Part shown: piece by piece, positions 8,474-16,979 of the stretch
Numbering within the stretch: position 1 is the first letter of the stretch
Layout of the letters: every line of letters starts with the position of its first letter
DNA from: NCEH01 sp043195195
GTDB taxonomy: Bacteria > Pseudomonadota > Alphaproteobacteria > Rhizobiales > Xanthobacteraceae
Reading direction: 5' to 3'
DNA: 64,000 bases
Assembly: GCF_043195195.1 (NCBI RefSeq)
Contig: NZ_JBAFWT010000011.1
Location: 62,001 to 126,000, forward strand
Translations under genes and position numbers: made by a program
The notes under the pieces: model-generated
The model's input: the letters and a program-made list of their open reading frames with translations, nothing else
Database searches by the model: none
What the model was told of the DNA's origin: nothing

Positions 8474-10560
8474 CGACGTCCTCCAGACAATGCGATGTTC
8501 ACCTGGCCGTGGGCGCCGATCCTGGCCGTCTGCCCCTCATGGACCCACACGGTCGCGCCAGAATGCTCGATGACGAGCGGGCCGGCGAGCGTTGCGCCGT
8601 GGGCGTCAGCGGCCCTGTAGACCGGCACCCGGCATGTTTCGCCGGTACGCGTCAGCATATCGATGTGGCGCGCCGGTTGCGCGCCGCACGCGACCGCTTC
8701 TGGATCGGCGAACAGAAGGTCGCCGCTATGGCCCATGTCGCCGGTCGCTATCAGCCGCGCATTCACCGCCTGCACGCGGGCATCGGGAAGGTCAAAGCCG
8801 TATTCTGCGCGATAGATGTCGCGGAAATGCCGCGAGATTTCGCCGATTGCCGGCAGCGGCGCGTTGACCGGCCCGAGCGGGACGGGCAGTTCGAACAACT
8901 GGCCGGAGAACCGTGCCTCCAGCACCCGCAGGGGGGGCGGCCGGGTGATCCCCTCGGGTTCTGCCGCCATCAGCACGTCCGCCCGAGTCGCGAGCTGATC
9001 GAAGGCAGATGCGAGCGCTGTGTCGTCGATCTCGTCGAGGTGGCGCAGCAGAGTGGTCGTCACCTCATGACGCACGTTCCCGAGCGTGGCGCCGAGCGCG
9101 CTGAACATGCCGGGATACGGGGGGACGATGACTTCGGCCGAGCCGATTTCTTCGCCCACCGCGGCTGCATGGAGGGGACCCGCGCCACCCGAGGCGAGCA
9201 GGGCGAAGTCGCGCGGATCGAGCCCGCGCCGCGTGGTAGTGAGGCGCACCATCTCCGCCATGTTGGCGACCGCAATGTCGATGATGGCATACGCCGCGCG
9301 GGCAATGGGCCAGCCGAACGGTTCCGCCACATGCTGGCGGATTGCCGCGACCGCGGCCTCGCGATGGAAGGCAATGCCGCTGGCTTCGAACAATTCTGCC
9401 GAAAGCGTGCCGATCACCGCATGGGCGTCGGTCACTGTCGGGCGCGTGCCGCCACGCCCGTAACAGGCGGGGCCTGGACTTGCCCCGGCGCTGGTCGGGC
9501 CGACCTTCAGCACCCGCGCCTCGTCGATCCAGGCGATCGAGCCACCGCCTGCGCCGATCTCCACCAGATCGAGCACGGAGCTGCGGATGGCGTAGCCGCC
9601 AACCTCGCGTCCGTCCACCAGGCGGTCGGCATAGAATTCCGTGGTCATCTCCGGCTCTCCGGCACGGATCACGCCGGCTTTCGCCGTCGTGCCGCCCATG
9701 TCGAAGGCGACCATGTCCGGGCAACGCTTCGCGCGGGCGAAGGACGCCGAGGCGGTGAGCTGCGCGGCAGGACCGGATTCGATCAGGTGAACAGGATAGC
9801 GTGCCGCATTCTCGGGTGAGGTTAACCCGCCGTTGGACTTGACGATCATCAGCCGGCCGACGCCCTGCGCCCGCAAGGCGTCACTCAGCACGCCAACGTA
9901 GCGCCCGACCGCCGGGCCGATATAAGCGTTAACCACGGTCGTGCTGGTGCGCTCATACTCGCGAAACTCAGGGCATACGTCGCTTGAGCGAGTCACATAG
10001 ACTCCGGGCAGCGCGTCGCGCACTGCGGCTTCCATCTGCTGCTCGTGGTCGGCATTTGCATAAGCGTGCAGGAAGCTGATGGCCACGGACTGAACGCCCG
10101 CCGCCTGCAGCCGTGCGAGCGCGGCGGTGTGATCTTCCAGCACCAGCGGGCGCACGATGCTGCCGTCCGCCGCCGTGCGCTCAGCCACCCCGATGCGCCG
10201 GGCGGCCGGAACCAAAGGCTCGGAGATGCGTACGTCGAAATCATAGAGACTGGGTCTGTCCTGCCGTCGCAACGCGACGACGTCCGAGAAGCCCTCGGTG
10301 GCAAGCAGCGCCGAGCGGGCGCCGAGGCGCTCGATCAGCGTGTTGGTGCCGACCGTGGTGCCGTGGCACACGACGGAGCCACGAACGTCGAACGCACGGG
10401 CGATCCGCGCGATGACGCAAAGTACCGCCTCGGCGGGATCGGCCGGCGTCGAGGGCACCTTGAACGCGTCGAGCAAGGTGCCCGTTTCGCGGTCGAGCAC
10501 GACGGCATCGGTGAAGGTGCCACCGACGTCGACGCCTATGACGAGATCGCGTGTCGTCAT
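8470..10560 (-). CDS. Hydantoinase A/oxoprolinase family subunit (HyuA)
   Basis: ATP-binding subunit of a HyuA/HyuB enzyme. The N-terminus has the ASKHA phosphate loop IGVDVGGTFTDAVV (residues 8-21), and a second phosphate motif, FDMGGTTAKAG, lies near residue 285, as expected for ATP-driven activation of a lactam or imide carbonyl. The 696-residue length matches stand-alone HyuA subunits. It sits between an upstream aminotransferase (13-base gap) and hyuB (4-base overlap). Ring opening of a cyclic amide giving an amino acid that the neighbouring aminotransferase could use is a reasonable inference. Carboxylase activity is a less likely alternative, because no third small subunit is present. 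Confidence 0.92.
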   Translation of the reverse strand: MTTRDLVIGVDVGGTFTDAVVLDRETGTLLDAFKVPSTPADPAEAVLCVIARIARAFDVRGSVVCHGTTVGTNTLIERLGARSALLATEGFSDVVALRRQDRPSLYDFDVRISEPLVPAARRIGVAERTAADGSIVRPLVLEDHTAALARLQAAGVQSVAISFLHAYANADHEQQMEAAVRDALPGVYVTRSSDVCPEFREYERTSTTVVNAYIGPAVGRYVGVLSDALRAQGVGRLMIVKSNGGLTSPENAARYPVHLIESGPAAQLTASASFARAKRCPDMVAFDMGGTTAKAGVIRAGEPEMTTEFYADRLVDGREVGGYAIRSSVLDLVEIGAGGGSIAWIDEARVLKVGPTSAGASPGPACYGRGGTRPTVTDAHAVIGTLSAELFEASGIAFHREAAVAAIRQHVAEPFGWPIARAAYAIIDIAVANMAEMVRLTTTRRGLDPRDFALLASGGAGPLHAAAVGEEIGSAEVIVPPYPGMFSALGATLGNVRHEVTTTLLRHLDEIDDTALASAFDQLATRADVLMAAEPEGITRPPPLRVLEARFSGQLFELPVPLGPVNAPLPAIGEISRHFRDIYRAEYGFDLPDARVQAVNARLIATGDMGHSGDLLFADPEAVACGAQPARHIDMLTRTGETCRVPVYRAADAHGATLAGPLVIEHSGATVWVHEGQTARIGAHGQVNIALSGGRR

Positions 10561-10573
10561 GTCCCGGACGCCG

Positions 10574-11704
10574 TCAGGAGGTCGCCTGCTGTTCGATCTC
10601 TTTCAGGGCCCAGACCAGCCGGTCCATGTGCTTCTTCAAGCTGACGTCGCTGCGCAGATAGCGCTTGCCGAGACCGCGGAACGAGACTGAACCATCCTTG
10701 ACAATCACGCCGCGCGCCAGCAGTTCATCGAATACTCTGGTTGAATCGAGCTGGGAATCGACGATCTCGATCAGAAAGAAGTTGCTGCGCGAGTTCGGCA
10801 CCATGCGAAACCGGTTTAGCCCCGCGAACTGCTGGGTGACGTAATCGCGCATCTCGACAATCATGGAGACGGTGCGATCCACATGCGCATCGTCGTCCAG
10901 AGCAGCGATCCCGCCTTCCACCTGCATCGGCCCGAGGTTCCAGGTGGGCTTGATGTTGAGCAGCGGCGTGATCAGGTCCTTGTTGGACGCGATGCCGAAG
11001 CCGAGGCGCAGACCGGCGAGGCCGTAGGCCTTGGAGAAGGTTCGCAGCACGATGAGGTTCGTGTACTCGCGGGTGAGATACACGAAGCCGGGCGTCTGGG
11101 AGAAGTGGATATAGGCCTCGTCGAGCACGACCAGCGTATCGTCACCCGCCGCCTCGCAGACCGCGCGCACTTCCTCTTCCGTCAGCAGATGGCCGCTGGG
11201 GCTGTGCGGATTGGTGAGGAAAGCAATCTTCGGCTTAATTTCCTTGAGCTTGGTAATATAGCTGTCGATCGCCGGGTCGAAATCCTCGCCGGTGGGAACG
11301 CCGACGATGACCCGCCCCTCGTTCTCCGCGAACAAGTGGTAGATCGGAAAGCACGGCTCCTGCGTCAGAATGGTCTCGCCCGCGGCGGCGAAGGCTCGCA
11401 TGATGAAGCTGATCACTTCTGTTTCGCCAGAGCCGCAGACCACACAGTCGGCATCGAAGCCATATTTCTTGCCGATCGCGGCGCGAAGAGTCTTGGAGGT
11501 CCACTCCGGATAGAGGTCGAGCTTTGCCCGCCCGGTCTCGACGGCAGCGACGGCCTTGGGCGAGGGGCCGAACGGATTCTCGGCGGATCCGAGCTTCGCC
11601 ACGTCATCAAGAGGGATGCCGAATTCACTCGCGACGTACTCGCGTGAAAGGCCGGGTGTGTAGGGTTCATTCTCGATGAGAGCGGGGATGACGGCGGTGA
11701 TCAT
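10574..11704 (-). CDS. HisC-like class I/II PLP aminotransferase
   Basis: Fold-type I aminotransferase most similar in motif order to histidinol-phosphate aminotransferases (AENPFGPSPKA near the N-terminus, CGSGETEVI, VVLDEAYIHF, and the PLP lysine in RTFSKAYGLAGLRLGFG, near residue 223). The ATG at 11704 gives the usual HisC length (376 aa) and has GGAAGG six bases upstream. The frame stays open to an ATG at 11896, which has its own strong TAAGGAG seven bases upstream, so a 440-residue form with a 64-residue extension is possible. It heads the leftward block with hyuA and hyuB. A catabolic transaminase is more likely here than histidine synthesis, as no other his gene is nearby. Confidence 0.85.
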   Translation of the reverse strand: MITAVIPALIENEPYTPGLSREYVASEFGIPLDDVAKLGSAENPFGPSPKAVAAVETGRAKLDLYPEWTSKTLRAAIGKKYGFDADCVVCGSGETEVISFIMRAFAAAGETILTQEPCFPIYHLFAENEGRVIVGVPTGEDFDPAIDSYITKLKEIKPKIAFLTNPHSPSGHLLTEEEVRAVCEAAGDDTLVVLDEAYIHFSQTPGFVYLTREYTNLIVLRTFSKAYGLAGLRLGFGIASNKDLITPLLNIKPTWNLGPMQVEGGIAALDDDAHVDRTVSMIVEMRDYVTQQFAGLNRFRMVPNSRSNFFLIEIVDSQLDSTRVFDELLARGVIVKDGSVSFRGLGKRYLRSDVSLKKHMDRLVWALKEIEQQATS

Positions 11705-12156
11705 AGCTGGCCTTCCAGTTTGCCCTTCAATGAAATAAGGCGACTGGTCGATTTGATATACTATGGTGTCTCTCATAACAACTAGTACAATATCTTTATC
11801 ATCAAAATTATCCTGCTCTATCGCGCCTCGACCTTGGTCCCCCCAGAGGCCTTGGAGGGCGAGTGGGCGAGGCTGGTTAGCCTTGTAATGGCTCATCTCG
11901 TTACTCCTTATCCTGTCCAGAGTGGGTGAGGCAAATGCGGAAGGTCGGGGTAGGATAACTCATCTGAAGTGGGTCCGATCCTGTTCCCGTCTCTACCGAA
12001 CCCCCTCGAAAAATCAATTTTGCCGTTGTGATAAGATAGTACGATTAACGCTATTATGAGCGGTGTGTTAGTGCAGTTTCATGCCTGTCACAGAACATGG
12101 CAAGCCTGATCTTTAGGCGGCGGCGCCGCCAAACAGCCCAGTCGAAGGAGCGAGCG
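11705..12156. promoter_or_regulatory. Divergent intergenic region, AT-rich
   Basis: 452 bases between the leftward aminotransferase and the rightward GFA gene. It is clearly richer in A/T than its surroundings, especially 11735-11820 and 12000-12060. It contains the in-frame upstream extension of the aminotransferase (11705-11896, with TAAGGAG ahead of the ATG at 11896). Two similar AT-rich motifs, AGTACAAT near 11785 and AGTACGAT near 12038, could be paired regulator sites. No confident promoter boxes are assigned. Confidence 0.4.
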
Positions 12157-12615
12157 ATGAAAGTGGAAGGTCGATGCCATTGCGGCGCCATAAGCTTCGA
12201 GGCGACGGTCGATGCTGCGCGCACCAGCCTGTGCCATTGCACGGACTGCCAGACCTTATCCGGCACGGCGTTCCGGGTTTCCGCCGCGGCGGCCGCCGAA
12301 ACCTTCCGCCTGCTGTCGGGGACGCCAAAGGAGTACATTAAGATCGCGGCGAGCGGCGCCAGACGCATCCAGGCCTTCTGCTCCGATTGCGGCACGGCGC
12401 TCTATGCGAAGGCAGCCGATGTGCCTGGACCGGTCAATATCCGCGCCGGAACATTGCGGCAGCGCCACCAATTGCCCCCCGTACGCCAGATCTGGTGCTG
12501 CTCGGCTCTGGAATGGATGCCGGCGATCGAAAATCTGGAAAGCTGGGAGGGCGAAGTCGGCAGCCGGCCCCATTCGGCCGGTGCGATGGGAATGAAGGGG
12601 GACGGCGGCGACTGA
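12157..12615 (+). CDS. GFA/CENP-V family zinc protein
   Basis: 152-residue protein of the glutathione-dependent formaldehyde-activating (GFA) family, a small beta fold that binds zinc through cysteines. Seen: GRCHCGAI at residues 6-13, CHCTDCQ near 28-34 and CSDCGTALY near 88-96. The ATG at 12157 follows GAAGGAG by six bases; an upstream in-frame start at 12097 would add an Arg-rich segment before that site and is rejected. Most family members are uncharacterised, and true S-hydroxymethylglutathione synthase activity is known for only a few. It converges on the MocR gene and has no clear metabolic link to it. Confidence 0.88.
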   Translation: MKVEGRCHCGAISFEATVDAARTSLCHCTDCQTLSGTAFRVSAAAAAETFRLLSGTPKEYIKIAASGARRIQAFCSDCGTALYAKAADVPGPVNIRAGTLRQRHQLPPVRQIWCCSALEWMPAIENLESWEGEVGSRPHSAGAMGMKGDGGD

Positions 12616-12666
12616 ACGCGGCAGGGAAGGGCTCCATGCGCCCGCTCGCCTCGTCGTCCTTGTCCG

Positions 12667-14034
12667 TCAGGTGATCGTGGCCGTGATGTCCGTGCCGCCG
12701 CTCAACACCGTGCGGAAGCGCCTGAGTTGCTCCTTGAGCAATTCGATGTCGTCTCCGCCGCCGAGGCAGAGACGGATGAACTGCCCCGCCTGTTCGAACG
12801 GAGGGGAAACGGCAAAGTGCTGTGCGGGGGACACCCGGATTCCCGCCGTCAGCAGCCCAGCCATGAAGCCGTCGACGCTCCAGCTCTCGGGAATGCGCAG
12901 CCAAGTATGATAGCTCGGCAGCGTCGTCGAGGCGGGAATCCCCACCACGTCGCGAAATAGCGCGAGCCGGTGCAGGGCCTCCTTCTGCTGGGCCGCGATG
13001 CAACGCTCGACCGTGCCGGCTTCCAGCATATGGCCGAACAATTCCGCCCACAGGGTCGGCCCGGTCCAATGCAAGGACATGAGGGCGTTCTGCAGGGCCG
13101 GGATCAGATCGTCCGGCGCCACCAGCGCGCCGAGCCGCGCCCCAGGCGCGAGGCATTTCGAGACACTGCTGACATAGATCACGCGATCCCCGGCAAGCGC
13201 GGCCAGCGGCGGCAGGGCAACACCTGCCAGAGCGCCGTAGATGTCGTCTTCCACCAGCAGCACGTTCGCGGCGGCGCAGGCGGCGACGATCTTGCGACGT
13301 CGCTCGAGCGACATTGTCGCTGTGGTCGGATTTTGCAGGGTCGCGCTGCAGATGACGAAGCGCGGCGACGTCTTACGCAACTTGGCGGCGAGGTCGTCGG
13401 GATCGAGCCCCTCCTCGTCCATCGCCACGCCTTCGATCCGGACGTGACACAGCTCCGCCAGGCGGCGAATGCCGGTATAGGCCCATTGTTCGCACAGGAT
13501 CACGTCTCCCGGGCGGGTCAGGGCATGAAAACAGGCCGCAAGGGCGTGCTGCCCGCCGTGGGTCAAAAGAAGCGAGTCCGGGGTGGGGGCGAAGTCGTTC
13601 TGGCTCAGCCATTTCGCCATCATGGCGCGATGCGCCTCGCTCCCTGCGGCGGGCTCATAGCCGAACAGCGTCTCGGAATCGCGGCGGCGCGCGATGGCCT
13701 CGAGCGCCGCGTCGATGAACGGCTTGCTGGGGGCGGAGGGAACCGTGTTCAGGCTGAGGTCGAACACCTGACGGTTGGCCGCAGGCGTCTCGTCGGCACC
13801 GCGCACGAAGGTGCCGCTGCCGGTCTTGGCTGTCACCAGCCCGCGCCGCGCCGCTTCCTGGATGGCCTTCGTGAGCGTGGCGATGGTGATGTCGAGGCCA
13901 GCGGCGATTTCCCGTTGGGGTGGCAGCCGCTCGCCGTCCCGCAGCACGCCAGAGCGAATATCGCGCTCGAGCGCATCCACGAGCGCGAGATACTTCGGCT
14001 TTTTCGAACCGGAAATGTTCGGCTGCCACGTCAT
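12667..14034 (-). CDS. MocR-type transcriptional regulator (GntR wHTH + aminotransferase fold)
   Basis: GntR-type winged helix at the N-terminus (about residues 12-80, with 'LERDIRSGVLRDGERLPPQREIA' and 'RRGLVTAKTGSGTFV') joined to a class I aminotransferase-like domain with the PLP lysine motif SVSKCLAPGARLG. This is the MocR/PdxR architecture, whose members sense PLP or PLP-amino acid adducts and often act on divergent or nearby genes. I use the ATG at 14034; a GTG at 14043 has a Shine-Dalgarno only two bases away. It lies between the two catabolic blocks and is a candidate regulator of the aminotransferase-hyuAB block. No MocR-type direct repeat was identified with confidence. Confidence 0.88.
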   Translation of the reverse strand: MTWQPNISGSKKPKYLALVDALERDIRSGVLRDGERLPPQREIAAGLDITIATLTKAIQEAARRGLVTAKTGSGTFVRGADETPAANRQVFDLSLNTVPSAPSKPFIDAALEAIARRRDSETLFGYEPAAGSEAHRAMMAKWLSQNDFAPTPDSLLLTHGGQHALAACFHALTRPGDVILCEQWAYTGIRRLAELCHVRIEGVAMDEEGLDPDDLAAKLRKTSPRFVICSATLQNPTTATMSLERRRKIVAACAAANVLLVEDDIYGALAGVALPPLAALAGDRVIYVSSVSKCLAPGARLGALVAPDDLIPALQNALMSLHWTGPTLWAELFGHMLEAGTVERCIAAQQKEALHRLALFRDVVGIPASTTLPSYHTWLRIPESWSVDGFMAGLLTAGIRVSPAQHFAVSPPFEQAGQFIRLCLGGGDDIELLKEQLRRFRTVLSGGTDITATIT

Positions 14035-14148
14035 CCGCTGCACATCCCCACAAGCGCCGCTCGGCGCGTCACGTCCGGTGCTTTAAGACCAGCGGCGCGT
14101 GCTTCACAAGGATTCCTCGATCCCGAGGCGCGCGGGTGTTCCGCCGGT

Positions 14149-14841
14149 TCAGTCGAATGCTGCGGTAATGCTGTCGAGCACCGCGCTGGTGGCGGTGATG
14201 ACAGTCACGCCCGCGAAAGCTTGCTCCAGCATCGCCTTGGCTTCCAGCGCCCGGAAATTGGTGCACGAGACAAACAGCGTGTCGAATGTCTGGCCCGCGA
14301 GCTTTTCCTTGGCGAAGGCGACGATCTGCGTGGGCGTGGGATCGCACAGCTCGACATTGACGGTGATGCCCATGCCGTGTGCGCTCACGATCTCGCGGCC
14401 CTCGCCTTCCAGCGCCTCGGCGACCGAGCGCGTCAGATCCTCGTTATAGGGCGTGATCAGCGCCACCTTCTTCGCGCCGGCGCGTCCGAGGGCCTGCGAG
14501 GCGGAGCTGATGACGCCCATGCCCCGGCAGCCCGCCAGCGCGCCGAGCTCGTCGCACAGCTTCTTGTCGTATTCGACGCCGAACAGCGCGCCTGCCGAGG
14601 TGCAACCGAACACCAGAAGGTCCGGGCCGACGGTGCCGAGATCTTTCGCTGCCGCGCCCGCCAGCTCGATCATGGCAATCTCGGCTTCCCGCGTGGTCTC
14701 GATGAGATACATGCGGTCCGTATGCACCGTGAAGCGGTCTTTGGGCAGCGCGCGATGGAAATCGTTCTCCATCACCGTGTTCGACGACGGCACGATGAGG
14801 GCGATGCGAATCTGGCGATCCGAGGCGGTGGAACGGGTCAT
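14149..14841 (-). CDS. Asp/Glu racemase superfamily protein (maleate isomerase/AMDase-like)
   Basis: 230-residue protein of the aspartate/glutamate racemase superfamily, which includes maleate cis-trans isomerase, arylmalonate decarboxylase and hydantoin racemase. Seen: N-terminal IALIVPSSNTVMEND, typical of the maleate isomerase branch, and two candidate catalytic cysteines in FGCTSAG and VSCTNF. Hydantoin racemases start differently (VINPNTS), so maleate-type chemistry on a small dicarboxylate or its amide is favoured. It is the last gene of the leftward AA_synth to racemase block, 67 bases after the MaoC stop, with AGGGGA nine bases before its ATG. Confidence 0.85.
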   Translation of the reverse strand: MTRSTASDRQIRIALIVPSSNTVMENDFHRALPKDRFTVHTDRMYLIETTREAEIAMIELAGAAAKDLGTVGPDLLVFGCTSAGALFGVEYDKKLCDELGALAGCRGMGVISSASQALGRAGAKKVALITPYNEDLTRSVAEALEGEGREIVSAHGMGITVNVELCDPTPTQIVAFAKEKLAGQTFDTLFVSCTNFRALEAKAMLEQAFAGVTVITATSAVLDSITAAFD

Positions 14842-14908
14842 GGTTCAAATCCCCTGAGGTTGGAAGGTTGGCCGCATCGTTGGCGGTCTTGAAGTGAGGC
14901 TCGGCGCG

Positions 14909-15376
14909 TCACGCTCCTGCAGCGGCCGGGCGGGCGAGAATGAACATCGTCACCTCGCCGATTGCGACTGGCTCCGCATGCTGGTTCAGCACGTCGTAGC
15001 GGCGGGTGATGATGCCCTGGCCCGGCTGGGACCTGGATGGCCGTCGCGACAGCAAGGTGAGCGCCACGTGAATGGCGTCGCCCGGGCGTACCGCCTTGGT
15101 GAGGCGCCAGTTGGTGGCGAGGATCGCGTGCGAGGCCACCTCGTCCAGCCCGAGTTGGAACACCAGCCCCGCCGCGAGCGCGATGGTGAGATAGCCGTGA
15201 ACGATGGTGCCGCCGAAGCTGCTGCGCGCGGCATAAGCATGATCGATGTGGATGGGGTTCGTATCGCCGGTCGCCTGCGCGAACTGGTCCACTTCCGCCT
15301 GGGTGAGGGTGCGCGGCGGCGTGCGCCACGTGTGACCGATCTCCAGCGCCTCGTAATCCTGGAAGAACAGTGCCAT
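14909..15376 (-). CDS. MaoC-family (R)-hydratase, hotdog fold
   Basis: 155-residue MaoC-type dehydratase. Residues around 'FAQATGDTNPIHIDHAYAARSSFGGTIVHGYL' match hydratase motif 2 (D-x4-H-I-D with the downstream G-x-I-x-H-G), where Asp and His activate water for addition to an enoyl-CoA. The start ATG at 15376 is five bases after the stop of the enoyl-CoA hydratase gene. A longer frame upstream reads into that gene and is rejected. Together with the crotonase and CoA transferase next door it suggests side-chain or dicarboxyl-CoA beta-oxidation of the product of ring opening. Confidence 0.88.
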   Translation of the reverse strand: MALFFQDYEALEIGHTWRTPPRTLTQAEVDQFAQATGDTNPIHIDHAYAARSSFGGTIVHGYLTIALAAGLVFQLGLDEVASHAILATNWRLTKAVRPGDAIHVALTLLSRRPSRSQPGQGIITRRYDVLNQHAEPVAIGEVTMFILARPAAAGA

Positions 15377-15381
15377 CGCGG

Positions 15382-16200
15382 TCAGGCCCCTGCAACTGGT
15401 TTGGAGGCGGCCGCGCCGCTCCAGCACGGCGGTCGCTTCTCGGCGAAGGCGCGCGGACCCTCGATGAAATCGTCCGACGCATACATGGCCTTCATGGCCG
15501 GGAAATTTTCCTGGTCCCCGATGGCGCGGGCGAGCGTCCTGTCCAATCCGGCGAGGACGGCTTCCTTAGACGCGCGAATGGAGGCGGGGCTGCAGCGGCA
15601 GATCTCCTGCGCCCAGCGCATCGCCGCCGCCATCTCCTCGCCCGCCGGCACGACCTCGTTCAGGAAGCCGAGCTTGAGCCCCTCCTGGGCGTCGACGCGC
15701 CGCCCAGTGAGGATCATGCCCATGGCGTGCTTCAGGCCGATCTGGCGGGGCAGGCGATGCAGCCCGCCGGACACCGCCGCGAGGCCGAATTTCGGCTCGG
15801 GCAAGGCAAAGCTCGCCCGCTCGCTTGCCACCGCGATGTCGCAGGCGAGCACCATCTCGAACCCGCCGCCGAAGGCGATGCCATTCACCGCCGCGATGAT
15901 GGGCTTGGCACAGTCGAAGCGGCGCGCGAGGCCGCCGAAGCCGGTCGCCGCCCAGCCTTCCTTGCCCCCGCCCGTCAGCGATTTCAGATCGTATCCGGCG
16001 CAGAACGCGCGCTCCCCGGCGCCGGTGAGGATAGCGACCCACTGGCTCTCATCGGCCGCGAACGCGTCGAATACGGTGTGCAATTCGCGATGTGCCGCTT
16101 CGTGCAGGGCATTCATCACTTCCGGCCGGTTCAGGCGGATGACGGTGACCGGGCCGAAGCGGGTGATCTCGCAATAATGAAGGGGATCGGGCAGGTCCAT
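15382..16200 (-). CDS. Enoyl-CoA hydratase/isomerase (crotonase family)
   Basis: 272-residue crotonase. Oxyanion-hole segments AFCAGYDLK and GIAFGGGFEMVLACDIAVA are present, and the C-terminal EGPRAFAEKRPP is the usual family ending. The start is the ATG at 16200, eight bases after the CoA-transferase beta stop; the frame extends upstream across that gene in the wrong reading and is ignored. The position usually held by the catalytic Glu of hydratases falls in 'PEPKFGLAAVSGG', which retains a Glu just before the FGL segment. The reaction is probably hydration of an enoyl-CoA made after CoA transfer, though isomerase or hydrolase chemistry is possible. Confidence 0.9.
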   Translation of the reverse strand: MDLPDPLHYCEITRFGPVTVIRLNRPEVMNALHEAAHRELHTVFDAFAADESQWVAILTGAGERAFCAGYDLKSLTGGGKEGWAATGFGGLARRFDCAKPIIAAVNGIAFGGGFEMVLACDIAVASERASFALPEPKFGLAAVSGGLHRLPRQIGLKHAMGMILTGRRVDAQEGLKLGFLNEVVPAGEEMAAAMRWAQEICRCSPASIRASKEAVLAGLDRTLARAIGDQENFPAMKAMYASDDFIEGPRAFAEKRPPCWSGAAASKPVAGA

Positions 16201-16208
16201 GGCGCCGG

Positions 16209-16979
16209 TCACGCTGTGAAGATGCGCTGCGGGTCGAGCTTGCGCAGGACGGCGAGTTCCTGTGCCGTCACCGGCGGGGTGCTCGCCAGTTGATCGGCCA
16301 CCAGAAGATCGAAGCCGGTATTGTCGCGCACCTGCTCCAGCGTGGCGCCCGGGCTCAGGGCCAGGAGCTTCATGCGGCGCGACATCTCGTCGAAGCCGAA
16401 CACGCCGAGGTCGGTCACCACGCGGCGGCAACCGCCGCGCAGCAGACCGCCGGAGCGGCGCGATGTGCCGCCGGCCACGTGTCCGGGCGAGGTGATGAAA
16501 TCCACCTTCTCCACGAACCGGCGCTTCTCGTGGCGGATCGAGACGATGAAATCGGTGAGGCTGGAGATATCGTTCGCGCCGCCGGAGCCGGGCAGGCGTG
16601 TCTTCGGTGCGTGCCAATCGCCGATGAAGGAGGAGTTGAGATTGCCGTAGGCATCGATCTGCGCGCCGCCGAGAAATCCGATGTCCACATAGCCGCGCTG
16701 CATCAGCAGCATGACCTCGGAACTGCCCAGCACCGCATTGGCAAGCTTGGCGCAGCGCTGGTCATTGGCGGAAGGGGGCAGGCGCCCGTCCTCGATATAG
16801 GCGCCGATGACCCCGCCTTCGAACAGGATGGTGATCTCCGGGCAGCCGAGGCGCTGGGCGAGGGTGGCGGCGAGCAGCGGCGTGCCGACGCCGGCGAAAA
16901 TCACCTGGCCGTTCTTCAATTCGCGGGCGCTGAGCACGGCGAGCAGCTCTGTCGCGGTGTAGGACAGCGGCTCAGACAT
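16209..16979 (-). CDS. CoA-transferase beta subunit (class I, glutaconate CoA-transferase B-like)
   Basis: 256-residue beta subunit of a class I CoA-transferase. The expected catalytic glutamate is present: ILFEGGVIGA places Glu at residue 54, the same number as in glutaconate CoA-transferase B as I recall it. This supports a true transferase over an IpdAB-type ring hydrolase, whose beta subunit lacks this residue. Its ATG overlaps the alpha gene by 8 bases, so the two are coupled. The role is probably to activate a carboxylate product of the pathway with CoA from succinyl- or acetyl-CoA. Confidence 0.9.
   Translation of the reverse strand: MSEPLSYTATELLAVLSARELKNGQVIFAGVGTPLLAATLAQRLGCPEITILFEGGVIGAYIEDGRLPPSANDQRCAKLANAVLGSSEVMLLMQRGYVDIGFLGGAQIDAYGNLNSSFIGDWHAPKTRLPGSGGANDISSLTDFIVSIRHEKRRFVEKVDFITSPGHVAGGTSRRSGGLLRGGCRRVVTDLGVFGFDEMSRRMKLLALSPGATLEQVRDNTGFDLLVADQLASTPPVTAQELAVLRKLDPQRIFTA

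Noticed and set aside
8509..9819. 436-codon frame antisense to hyuA
   Set aside because: No recognisable domain; hyuA is unmistakable on the other strand.
12970..14892. 640-codon frame antisense to the MocR and racemase-like genes
   Set aside because: It spans two genes with clear motifs and the gap between them, and shows random composition.
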